A stretch of DNA of 64,000 nt from Mycobacterium sp. 852014-52450_SCH5900713 (GTDB lineage Bacteria; Actinomycetota; Actinomycetes; Mycobacteriales; Mycobacteriaceae): NCBI RefSeq assembly GCF_001667075.1, contig NZ_LZIL01000074.1:24081-88080 (forward strand), written 5' to 3'. The first letter of the stretch is position 1. Each line of letters opens with the position of its first letter. This document shows positions 33,835 through 41,166 of this stretch, one piece after another. Both the position numbers and the translations under genes were made by a program. The notes beneath the pieces are model-generated. The model worked only from the letters and a program-made list of their open reading frames with translations, was not told where the DNA came from and made no database searches.

Positions 33835-34568
33835 GATGCGTGCAACCCGCATTCGACCTTGTTTCGTCCCCGCCAGCGGCCGCTGCGAGGATCGTCACCC
33901 TCGGCCGGCTTGGCGGTGCAGGGGGCACAGCCGATGGACGGGTAGCCCTCCTCGACAAGCGGATTGACCAGGACGTTGTTCCGCTCGATGTAGTCCTGGA
34001 CGTCGTCGTCGGTCCAGGCCGCGATGGGGTTGACCTTGATCAGTTCGAACGACTCGTCGAAGCTGATCAGCGGGGCGGTGGCGCGGGTGGCGGCCTCCAC
34101 CCGGCGCAACCCGCTGACCCACGCCGCGTAACCGCGCAGCGCGCGGCGCAGGGGGATGACCTTGCGCAGCCGGCAGCATTCGTTGGGGTCGCGGGCGAAC
34201 AGGTCCTTGCCCAGCAGCTCGTCCTGCTCGGCGACGGTGTGTTCGGGTTCGACGTTGAGCAGGTGGATGTCGTAGACGGACTCGACCGCGTCGCGGGTGC
34301 CGATGGTTTCGGCGAAGTGGTAGCCGGTGTCCAGGAACAGCACCGGCACGCCCGGTCGCACGTCCGAGGCGAGCGAAACCATCACCGCGTCTTGCATGTT
34401 GGCGGCCACCACGTACTTGCAGTTGGCCCAGCCGCGGGGACCGTCGACGCCGCCGAAATGCTCGTCGGTCCAGCGCAGGATGTCGACGGCGCCGGCGCCC
34501 TCCATCTCGGAAGCACCGCGCTCGGCCAGCTCACGCAGCTGCTCCTTGGTGAAGTTCATCGCCACCAT
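33831..34568 (-). CDS. cysH: Assimilatory APS/PAPS reductase CysH
   Basis: A 245-residue sulfonucleotide reductase that makes sulfite from APS. The [4Fe-4S] Cys pattern is Cys131-Cys132 (NECCRLRKV) and Cys214/Cys217 (GCAPCT). The catalytic C-terminal Cys240 is in ECGLH. These four iron-sulfur Cys mark the APS-specific bacterial type. FLDTGYHFAET and VSGLRR bind the nucleotide. ATG 34568 is used, with GAGGA upstream. The next gene overlaps as ATGA, and sirA ends 17 bases upstream. Confidence 0.93.
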   Translation of the reverse strand: MVAMNFTKEQLRELAERGASEMEGAGAVDILRWTDEHFGGVDGPRGWANCKYVVAANMQDAVMVSLASDVRPGVPVLFLDTGYHFAETIGTRDAVESVYDIHLLNVEPEHTVAEQDELLGKDLFARDPNECCRLRKVIPLRRALRGYAAWVSGLRRVEAATRATAPLISFDESFELIKVNPIAAWTDDDVQDYIERNNVLVNPLVEEGYPSIGCAPCTAKPAEGDDPRSGRWRGRNKVECGLHAS

Positions 34569-34585
34569 GGCGGGGTCCTCAACTC

Positions 34586-36253
34586 CTATCGCAGGTCGGC
34601 CTCGTCGGCGCGCAGCGCCCAGGACGCGAAAGTTTCGCCGCCGTCGCGGCCTTCGAGGAATTTGCGGGTCACCCGGTCGATGTAGTCGCCGAGCTCGTCG
34701 CTGGTCACCTTGTGCTGGCGCAGCTTTCGGCCGAACCCGCTCGCCTCGCCCAGGCCGCCGCCCAGGTGGACCTGGAAGCCCTCGACGGAATTGCCCTCGC
34801 CGTCGTCGATCCACTGGCCCTTGAAGCCGATGTCGGCGACCTGAATTCGCGCGCACGAGTTCGGGCAGCCGTTGAGGTGGACGCTGATCGGCACGTCGAG
34901 CTTCGAGTCGACGTCTGCCAGGCGCTGTTCCAGTTCGGGCACCAAAGTCTGTGTGCGCACCCGGGTTTCGGCGAAGGACAGCTTGCAGAACTCGATGCCG
35001 GTGCAGGCCATGGTGTTCTTGCGCCACGACGACGGCCGCGACGGCAGGCCCAGGGCGTCCAGCGCGGCGACGGTCTCGTCGACCAAGGCGTCGGGCACGT
35101 CGAGGATGACCAGCTTCTGGAACGGGGTCAGCCGGGCCCGGTCGGAGCCGACCTTTTCCATCAGGTCGGCCACCGCCGACAGGGTGGTGCCCGAGACGCG
35201 TCCGGCGATCGGGGCGACGCCAATCGCGTTGAGCCCGTTCTTGATCTTCTGCACGCCGACGTGGTCGATGGTGTGCTTGACCGGCGCGGGGGCCGGGCCG
35301 TCGATCAGGCGGCGGTTCAGGTACTCGTTTTCGAGTACCTCGCGGAACTTTTCGACGCCCCAGTCCTTGATCAGGAACTTCAGCCGCGCCTTGGCGCGCA
35401 TCCGCCGGTAGCCGTAGTCGCGGAACACCTGGGTGACGGCCTCCCAGACGTCGGGCACCTCGTCGAGCGGGATCCACACCCCGACCCGCTGGGCCAGCAT
35501 CGGGTTGGTCGACAATCCGCCGCCCACCCACAGATCCAGGCCGGGGCCGTGCTCGGGATGGTTGACGCCGACGAACGCGACATCGTGAGTCTCGTGGGAG
35601 ACGTCCTGCAGGCCCGAGACCGCGGTCTTGTACTTGCGCGGCAGGTTCGCGTACTCGGGATTGCCCATGGAGCGCCGGACGATCTCGTCGATCGCGGGGG
35701 AGGGGTCGAGCACCTCGTCGAGCGAGTCGCCGGCCAGCGGCGAACCATGGATGCCACGCGGGCAGTCGCCGCAGGCCTCGGTGGTCTGCAGGCCCACGGA
35801 GTCCAGCCGCCGCCAGATCTCGGGGACGTCCTCGATGCGGATCCAGTGCAGCTGCACGTTTTCCCGGTCGCTGATGTCGGCCGTGTCGCGGCCGAATTCG
35901 GTCGAGACCTGACCCAGGGTGCGCATCGAGTGCGCCGACAGCGGTTTGCCGTCGGTGCGGACCCGCATCATGAAGTACTTGGCTTCGATCTTGTCGGTGT
36001 TGTCGTCGCCGGTCCAGCTGCCGTCGTAGCCCTGTTCGCGTTGCGTGTACAGGCCCATCCAGCGGAACCGCCCGCGCAGATCGGAATGGTCGATGCTGTC
36101 GAAGCCCTGGTTGGCGTAGACGTTGACGATGCGGTCGCGCACATTCAGCGGCGCGTCGTCATTCTTGATCTTCTCGGTGTCGTTGAGCGGTTCGCGATCA
36201 CCCAGCGCCCACTGGCCCTCGCTGCGGGTCTTGGCCGGACGTGCTGTGGTCAT
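34586..36253 (-). CDS. sirA: Ferredoxin-dependent sulfite reductase SirA (Rv2391 ortholog)
   Basis: A 555-residue sirohaem/[4Fe-4S] enzyme reducing sulfite to sulfide with ferredoxin. It is collinear with Rv2391 (annotated nirA, shown to be a sulfite reductase). Cluster ligands lie in CTGIEFCKL and NGCPNSC. Substrate and sirohaem-contact regions include NVQLHWI and GVNHPEHGPG. TEACGDCP near residue 150 holds the Cys that forms the Tyr-Cys link in this class. ATG 36253 follows GAAGGAG. First gene of the operon. Confidence 0.94.
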   Translation of the reverse strand: MTTARPAKTRSEGQWALGDREPLNDTEKIKNDDAPLNVRDRIVNVYANQGFDSIDHSDLRGRFRWMGLYTQREQGYDGSWTGDDNTDKIEAKYFMMRVRTDGKPLSAHSMRTLGQVSTEFGRDTADISDRENVQLHWIRIEDVPEIWRRLDSVGLQTTEACGDCPRGIHGSPLAGDSLDEVLDPSPAIDEIVRRSMGNPEYANLPRKYKTAVSGLQDVSHETHDVAFVGVNHPEHGPGLDLWVGGGLSTNPMLAQRVGVWIPLDEVPDVWEAVTQVFRDYGYRRMRAKARLKFLIKDWGVEKFREVLENEYLNRRLIDGPAPAPVKHTIDHVGVQKIKNGLNAIGVAPIAGRVSGTTLSAVADLMEKVGSDRARLTPFQKLVILDVPDALVDETVAALDALGLPSRPSSWRKNTMACTGIEFCKLSFAETRVRTQTLVPELEQRLADVDSKLDVPISVHLNGCPNSCARIQVADIGFKGQWIDDGEGNSVEGFQVHLGGGLGEASGFGRKLRQHKVTSDELGDYIDRVTRKFLEGRDGGETFASWALRADEADLR

Positions 36254-36492
36254 GTGGTGTGCTCCTTCGCGGTGCGTGGGCTGCAGGGCTGCTGGCCGCG
36301 GCATCGACGCGATGATGTTGTCAGTCAGAGGTGAGCGCAGGCGCTCCGTTGCGCCCACGTCTCATGGCTTCATAGTGCCGTGGCTAGGCGGCGGCTGGTA
36401 GAGGTCGCGCCGTTGTGAGGGCACAACCGTTGGTTGTGTGTGCCCGTTCACGTTTATTGGTTTGGCGCGCAGCGGGATCGCAGTAACCTGCG

Positions 36493-37131
36493 GTGGTGTC
36501 TGGGCCGACGCTGGACGCGCGGGAACGGTCCGCGCTGTGTGACCTTTTCGCCGACCTCGGCCCGTCCGCCCCCACGCTGATCGAGGGCTGGACGTGTCGC
36601 GATCTCGCCGCCCATCTGGTGCTGCGAGAGCGCGATGTGGTGGCCGGGCCTTGTCTCGTCCTGCCCGGTGCCTTCCAACGGTTCGCCGAGCGGCGCAGGG
36701 TTGCGCTGGCCCGTGCGGATTTCGGGTGGCTCGTCGCGCGGATCCGGTCCGGCCCGCCCGTCGGGTTCTTCCGCATCGGATGGGTTCGCGCCCTGGCCAA
36801 TCTCAACGAGTTCTTCGTGCACCACGAGGACGTGCGCAGGGCTCAGGGATTGGGGCCGCGTTGTTTGGCGTCCGACATGGACGCGGCGTTGTGGCGCAAC
36901 GTATGCCGCGGCGGGCGTTTTCTGAGTCGGCGGCTTTCTGGTAGCGGGCTCGCCGTGGAGTGGGCCGGCTCGCGGGTGACCGCGCGGCCTGGTTCGCCGG
37001 TGGCGCTGCTTCGCGGCGAACCGGGGGAGCTGCTGCTGTATCTCTTTGGCAGGCAAGGCGCGGCGGACGTCGAAGTGACCGGGCCGCCGGAAGCCGTTGC
37101 GGCGGTGCGGTGCGCGCACTTCGGGATGTGA
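36493..37131 (+). CDS. TIGR03085-type putative metal-binding protein (DinB/maleylpyruvate isomerase-like)
   Basis: A 212-residue four-helix-bundle protein. LIEGWTCRDLAAHLVLRERD and ANLNEFFVHHEDVRRAQGL carry the His residues (AAHLV, FFVHHED) that form the metal site of the DinB/MDMPI superfamily. The TIGR03085 family is common in actinobacteria and thought to be mycothiol-dependent or metal-binding, with no defined reaction. Tandem GTG codons at 36493 and 36496 are possible starts. The 239 bases upstream to sirA show no gene; divergent promoters are expected there. Confidence 0.82.
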   Translation: MVSGPTLDARERSALCDLFADLGPSAPTLIEGWTCRDLAAHLVLRERDVVAGPCLVLPGAFQRFAERRRVALARADFGWLVARIRSGPPVGFFRIGWVRALANLNEFFVHHEDVRRAQGLGPRCLASDMDAALWRNVCRGGRFLSRRLSGSGLAVEWAGSRVTARPGSPVALLRGEPGELLLYLFGRQGAADVEVTGPPEAVAAVRCAHFGM

Positions 37132-37138
37132 GCCGTCG

Positions 37139-37284
37139 CCTAAGTCACAGGCGCCACACGCGTCCCTGGCCGGGGCGACACCCAAAGTGCCCGCCTCACA
37201 GCGACAATTCGCGGCGGTGGCGCGCCGAGCCCGCCGTTGTCGCTCAGAGGCGGGCACATCGGCTTATCCTTCTGAATCGCCGGC
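37139..37284. repeat. 145-bp intergenic hairpin repeat, copy A
   Basis: This copy contains a long imperfect palindrome: left arm 37187-37207 and right arm 37237-37257 match at 19 of 21 positions around a 29-base GC-rich loop. The arms begin GTGCCCGCCTC and end GAGGCGGGCAC. It recurs 237 bases downstream. The unit has no reading frame of its own. Confidence 0.8.
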
Positions 37285-37375
37285 TTGTGGTCGAACGAGG
37301 CTTGCGTCGCTTCCCAATCGCTCCTCTACGACGTCGTATTCACACTTGAACGCTGACAGGCGCTTTCCGTGGGCA

Positions 37376-37520
37376 CCTAAGTCACAGGAGCCACAGGCGC
37401 CTCTGGAAAAAGCGGCACCCAAAGTGCCCGCCTCATAGCGACAACTCGCGGCGGTGGGCGCCGAGGCCGCCGTTGTCGCTTAGAGGCGGGCACATCGGCA
37501 TATCCCTGCAAATCGGCGGC
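37376..37520. repeat. 145-bp intergenic hairpin repeat, copy B
   Basis: Second copy of the unit at 37139-37284, with compensating changes in the hairpin (arms 37424-37444 and 37473-37493, again 19 of 21 paired). The sequence between copies (37285-37375) is unique and A+T-richer. Copies lie just upstream of the acyltransferase gene and may carry transcriptional or RNA structure. Confidence 0.8.
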
Positions 37521-37592
37521 GGAGAGCCGGGTGGCGAAACCATGTCGTCTCAGATCGGCGGGCGTAGCATCAGCTCATCTGAGGCCAAAGAC

Positions 37593-38408
37593 ATGAGTCA
37601 CAACCCCAACGCCTCGACCGACGTCGATAAATGGGACCCCGGTCTGACTGAGCACGTCGTCGCGCTGACCCGCCCGATCGTCAAACGGTATTTCCGTTCC
37701 GAGGTGCGCGGCCTGGACAACATCCCATCGGGACCGGCGCTCGTGGTGGGTAACCATTCCGGCGGCCTCACGACGTTCGATCTGCCGGTGTTCGCCGTCG
37801 ACTATTACGACAAGTACGGCTACGACCGCCCGCTCTACTCTCTTGGTTTCGACACCATCTTCGCCGGACCGGCCGGTGATTTCCTGCGGCGCACCGGGGT
37901 GATCCGGGCGACGCGCGAGAACGCCGCCGAGGCACTGGCCGCCGGTGCCATCGTGTTGGTCTATCCGGGCGGCGACTTCGATGTCTACCGGCCGACGCTG
38001 CGGGAGAACACCATTGACTTCGACGGACGAACCGGTTACGTCACCACGGCCATCGAGGCGCATGTCCCGATCGTTCCCGCCGTCTCCATCGGCGGACAGG
38101 AAAGCCAGTTCTTCTTGAGCCGTGGCAGATGGCTGGTACGAGCGCTTGGGCTGACCAAGCTGGAGCGCAAGCTGTTCCGAACGGACATCTTGCCGATCAC
38201 CATCGGTTTCCCGTTCGGGCTCAGTGTCGTCGCGCCGGTCAACTTGCCGCTGCCCACCAAGATCGTCACCGAGGTGTTGCCGCCCATCGACATTGCCAAA
38301 TTCGCTGATGCGTCCGACATCAACAGGCTCGACGCGCATGTGCGCGGGGTGATGCAGAAGGGGCTCAAATCCCTTGCCGCTCAACGCCACTTTCCGGTTG
38401 TCGGCTGA
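37593..38408 (+). CDS. PlsC-type lysophospholipid acyltransferase family protein
   Basis: A 271-residue acyltransferase domain protein. Motif I is GNHSGGLTTFD, a variant of NHxxxxD with longer spacing. Motif III is VYPGGDFDVYRP, like FPEGTRS with the Glu replaced by Gly-Asp. PIVPAVSIGGQES matches motif IV. These variants resemble the mycobacterial DAGAT/Rv1920-like branch rather than housekeeping PlsC. I chose ATG 37593 (MSHNPNASTDVD), with GAGG upstream. Its 3' end overlaps the convergent FAD oxidase by 44 bases. Confidence 0.8.
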   Translation: MSHNPNASTDVDKWDPGLTEHVVALTRPIVKRYFRSEVRGLDNIPSGPALVVGNHSGGLTTFDLPVFAVDYYDKYGYDRPLYSLGFDTIFAGPAGDFLRRTGVIRATRENAAEALAAGAIVLVYPGGDFDVYRPTLRENTIDFDGRTGYVTTAIEAHVPIVPAVSIGGQESQFFLSRGRWLVRALGLTKLERKLFRTDILPITIGFPFGLSVVAPVNLPLPTKIVTEVLPPIDIAKFADASDINRLDAHVRGVMQKGLKSLAAQRHFPVVG

Positions 38409-39789
38409 GCGCTTCGGTAGCAAAGACCACGTCCGGATTGAGGATGCCGGCCGGGTCGAAGCTGTGCTTGATGCGGCGCATCAGGTCGACCTTGACCGGG
38501 TCTTCCAGTTCGAGGAAGTACGGGGTTTTGGCGCGGCCCAGGCCGTGTTCGCCGGAGATGGCGCCACCCAATTCCATTGCGAGCGCGAAGATGTCGGTCA
38601 TGAGCTGCTTGCGCGTGTCGGGGTCCTTACAGAAGATCGCCAGGTGCACGTTGCCGTCGCCGGCGTGCCCGCAGCCCGCCGCGGCGCCGGCGGCCGCCGC
38701 CGCCATGCCGCGCGCGGCGGACAGGAACTTCGGCATCGCGCCGCGTGGCACCACGGTGTCGATGAGGTCGTCGGCCCCTACGGCCTTCAACGTCCAGAAC
38801 GCCTTCTCCCGCGCCTCGATCAGCTTGCGCGCCGAACCCCCTTCCAGCACATAGGCATCCACGGCGCCCAGCTCGGCCAGCAGCTCGCCGGCCGTCTCGA
38901 CGTCCTCGTCCAGCCGCCCGGCGGTCCGGTTCTCAAGGGCCACAACGAGGTAGGCGTCGCAGCTGTCGCGGACGCGGTCGGGGACACCCAGCTCCAGGTT
39001 CTGGGTGTAAACGAGCGCGGCCATCGTCACGTTGTCGATGTACTCCAGGATGTAGGGCGCAAGGCCGCTTCCCACCACCTTGGGCACCGCCGCCATGATC
39101 TGGTCGAAGTCGGCGAACGGGGCGAGCACGGCGGCGTTGTGGTCGAGTCGCGGATGCAGCTTGACGGTCACCTCGGTGGCCAGGGCCAGGGTGCCCTCGG
39201 AGCCGACGATGAGCTGGGTCAGGTCGTAGCCGGTGGAGATCTTGGCGATCTTGCCGCCGGTGCGGATGAGCTCGCCGGTCGGCAGCGCCGCCTGCAACCC
39301 GATCACGTTGTTACGCGCGATCCCGTACTTGACCGCGTTCATGCCGCCGGCGTTGGTGCCGACGTTGCCGCCGATGCTGGACGACAGCTCGCCCGGGTGA
39401 ACCATGTACCGCAGGCCGCTGTCGGCGGTCGCGGCGTCCAGTTCGGTTAGCGTGACGCCGGGTTGGACGACGGCGACCTGGTTGGTGATGTCGACCTCGA
39501 GGATCGCGTTCATGCGCTCGAAGGAGATCAGCAGCCCGTCGGCGCGGGGGATCGCCGCGCCCGACAGCCCGGTCCCGGACCCGCGGGCCGTCACCGGAAC
39601 ACCATTATCCGAGGCGGCCTTCAAAAGCTGCGAAACCGCTTCCGCAGAAGCGGGTTTGGCGACGTACGCCGGCCGTTGCGGCGGCTTCGTCAACACCTCG
39701 TCGTGCCAGTAGTCCTCAGGGATTGCGTCGCCGGCCAGCAGGTTGTGTTCGCCGACGATCTCGGAGAACCGCGCCGTCATGTCGCTCAT
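38365..39789 (-). CDS. FAD-linked oxidase, GlcD/D-lactate dehydrogenase type
   Basis: A 474-residue VAO-fold flavoprotein. The FAD-binding domain has PVTARGSGTGLSGAAIPRADGLLISFERMN and the PGELSSSIGGNVGTNAGGMNAVKYG loop. The C-terminal domain ends SGEHGLGRAKTPYFLELEDPVKVDLMRRIKHSFDPAGILNPDVVF, the glycolate/D-lactate oxidase signature. CGHAGDGNVH holds the metal-ligating His residues. It oxidises 2-hydroxyacids. ATG 39789 is preceded by GGGAGG. The deacetylase gene is 18 bases upstream on the same strand. Confidence 0.9.
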   Translation of the reverse strand: MSDMTARFSEIVGEHNLLAGDAIPEDYWHDEVLTKPPQRPAYVAKPASAEAVSQLLKAASDNGVPVTARGSGTGLSGAAIPRADGLLISFERMNAILEVDITNQVAVVQPGVTLTELDAATADSGLRYMVHPGELSSSIGGNVGTNAGGMNAVKYGIARNNVIGLQAALPTGELIRTGGKIAKISTGYDLTQLIVGSEGTLALATEVTVKLHPRLDHNAAVLAPFADFDQIMAAVPKVVGSGLAPYILEYIDNVTMAALVYTQNLELGVPDRVRDSCDAYLVVALENRTAGRLDEDVETAGELLAELGAVDAYVLEGGSARKLIEAREKAFWTLKAVGADDLIDTVVPRGAMPKFLSAARGMAAAAAGAAAGCGHAGDGNVHLAIFCKDPDTRKQLMTDIFALAMELGGAISGEHGLGRAKTPYFLELEDPVKVDLMRRIKHSFDPAGILNPDVVFATEALSRQPESGVERQGI

Positions 39790-39806
39790 TGGGGCCTCCC
39801 TCCGGT

Positions 39807-40457
39807 TCACCTTATCGCCGCCATGAGGTGATCGATGGGTGTTCGCATCCGGCCACGGACGACCGGCACGCAGTCATCGGCGAGGTCGGTGGTGACCTCT
39901 ATACCGGAATCGTCGAGCCCATCGAGGAACCTCGGCAGTCGCTCCATCGCACCGGTCGGTAGGTCGTGCAATACGACCACGGTGTGCTGATGGGCACGGG
40001 CATCGGCGAGCGCCCGGTCGACCCATCCGCGGGGGTCGGCCCAGTCGCGCGGCACGCTGTTCCACAGGACACAGGTGTACTTCTCCGCGATCAGGTAGTC
40101 GACCGCCGTCTGATTCAGGCAGCGCCGTTCGAGCGCGCCCTCCGTTCCCCACGGTCTGAAGTAACGATCGGCACCGTCGAACTCGTCCAAAACCTCTTGT
40201 GTGCTGCCGATTTCGCGAAGGGTCTCCGCCGCGGAGAGCTCGCCGAGGGGCCGGCCGTGGGTGAAGGAGTGATTGCCGATCCGGTGGCCCTCGCTCACGG
40301 CGCGCTCGAGCAACCGGCGTCCTTCCGGTGAGCAAACCTGCTCACCGACGACGAAAAAGATTGCGGACATCTGACGCTCAGACAGGACATCGAGAACCTG
40401 ATCCGTGACACCGGGTGTCGGGCCGTTGTCGAAGGTCAAGGTGATTTTGGGTCGCAT
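39807..40457 (-). CDS. Polysaccharide deacetylase family protein with altered metal Asp
   Basis: A 216-residue NodB-like domain. Motif 1 is TFDNGP (Asp10-Asn11), where active enzymes have TFDDGP and the second Asp binds the metal. Motif 2 His63 and His67 (GNHSFTH) are intact. Later motifs RPWGTEG and VVVLHDLPTG correspond to motifs 3-5. It would remove acetyl groups from sugar polymers. The Asn at the metal position may weaken or change this, or define a subfamily. No signal peptide, so it may act in the cytoplasm. Confidence 0.82.
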   Translation of the reverse strand: MRPKITLTFDNGPTPGVTDQVLDVLSERQMSAIFFVVGEQVCSPEGRRLLERAVSEGHRIGNHSFTHGRPLGELSAAETLREIGSTQEVLDEFDGADRYFRPWGTEGALERRCLNQTAVDYLIAEKYTCVLWNSVPRDWADPRGWVDRALADARAHQHTVVVLHDLPTGAMERLPRFLDGLDDSGIEVTTDLADDCVPVVRGRMRTPIDHLMAAIR

Positions 40458-40484
40458 CGCTTCAAAGGGTATCGCGCCACCTCT

Positions 40485-40506
40485 TGCCTGACTGATCGAT
40501 CAGGCA
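40485..40506. promoter_or_regulatory. TetR operator palindrome
   Basis: TGCCTGA (40485-40491) and TCAGGCA (40500-40506) are perfect inverted arms, and the centre CTGATCGATCAG is itself palindromic. It lies between the divergent deacetylase and TetR genes, 31 bases before the TetR ATG. Confidence 0.65.
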
Positions 40507-40536
40507 GTACCGTATCCGAAGCAACGAGATGAGTCG

Positions 40537-41166
40537 ATGGTGACCGAAGCGATTCCGAAGACCAGGGACACCGCCGGTGACACCCGGCAGCGCATCCTGC
40601 AGACGACGATGCGCTGCTTCTGCGCGTACGGCTACGAAAAGTCCTCGATGAAGCTGATCTCGGCGAAGGCCGGTGTTTCGCAGACGCTGCTGCACTACCA
40701 CTTCGACACCAAGGAAAAGCTCTTCCAGGCCGCCATCGACGACATGGCCAAGAACATGTTCGCCGCGGCGGCGGCCCGGCTGTCGCAGGGACCGTCAGTG
40801 CGTGACGGACTGGCCGAGGCGGCCGGCCTGCTGTACACGCTGTTCATCGACGACCTCGACGCGGTCACCTTCATGGTCGAGTTCGCCGCGGCGGCCAACC
40901 ACAACGAGTTCTTGCGCACCGCGTATGTCGACTATCGCGATACCCAGCGACGGCAGTTGGGTGAGCTGCTGCGCACCATTGCCGGTGATGAGGCGCCGCA
41001 GGACTCGATCGACGAGGCGGTGCGTCTCTGCGAAATCGTGTTGCTCGGCATGTCGATGCAGCGCCCGTTCGTCGCCGACACTGAAAGGTTCCGCGCCGAC
41101 TTCGACGCCTTCGCCGAGATGATCGCCGCCCGCTTCACCGAAGGATTGGATCCGAAAAGCCGATGA
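40537..41166 (+). CDS. TetR/AcrR family transcriptional regulator
   Basis: A 209-residue protein. The helix-turn-helix is SSMKLISAKAGVSQTLLHYHFDTKEKLFQAAIDDM. The ligand domain is helical with no recognisable effector. The stop overlaps the ATG of the hydrolase-methyltransferase gene (ATGA), so the two are translationally coupled. It probably controls the pair through the palindrome at 40485-40506. Confidence 0.87.
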   Translation: MVTEAIPKTRDTAGDTRQRILQTTMRCFCAYGYEKSSMKLISAKAGVSQTLLHYHFDTKEKLFQAAIDDMAKNMFAAAAARLSQGPSVRDGLAEAAGLLYTLFIDDLDAVTFMVEFAAAANHNEFLRTAYVDYRDTQRRQLGELLRTIAGDEAPQDSIDEAVRLCEIVLLGMSMQRPFVADTERFRADFDAFAEMIAARFTEGLDPKSR

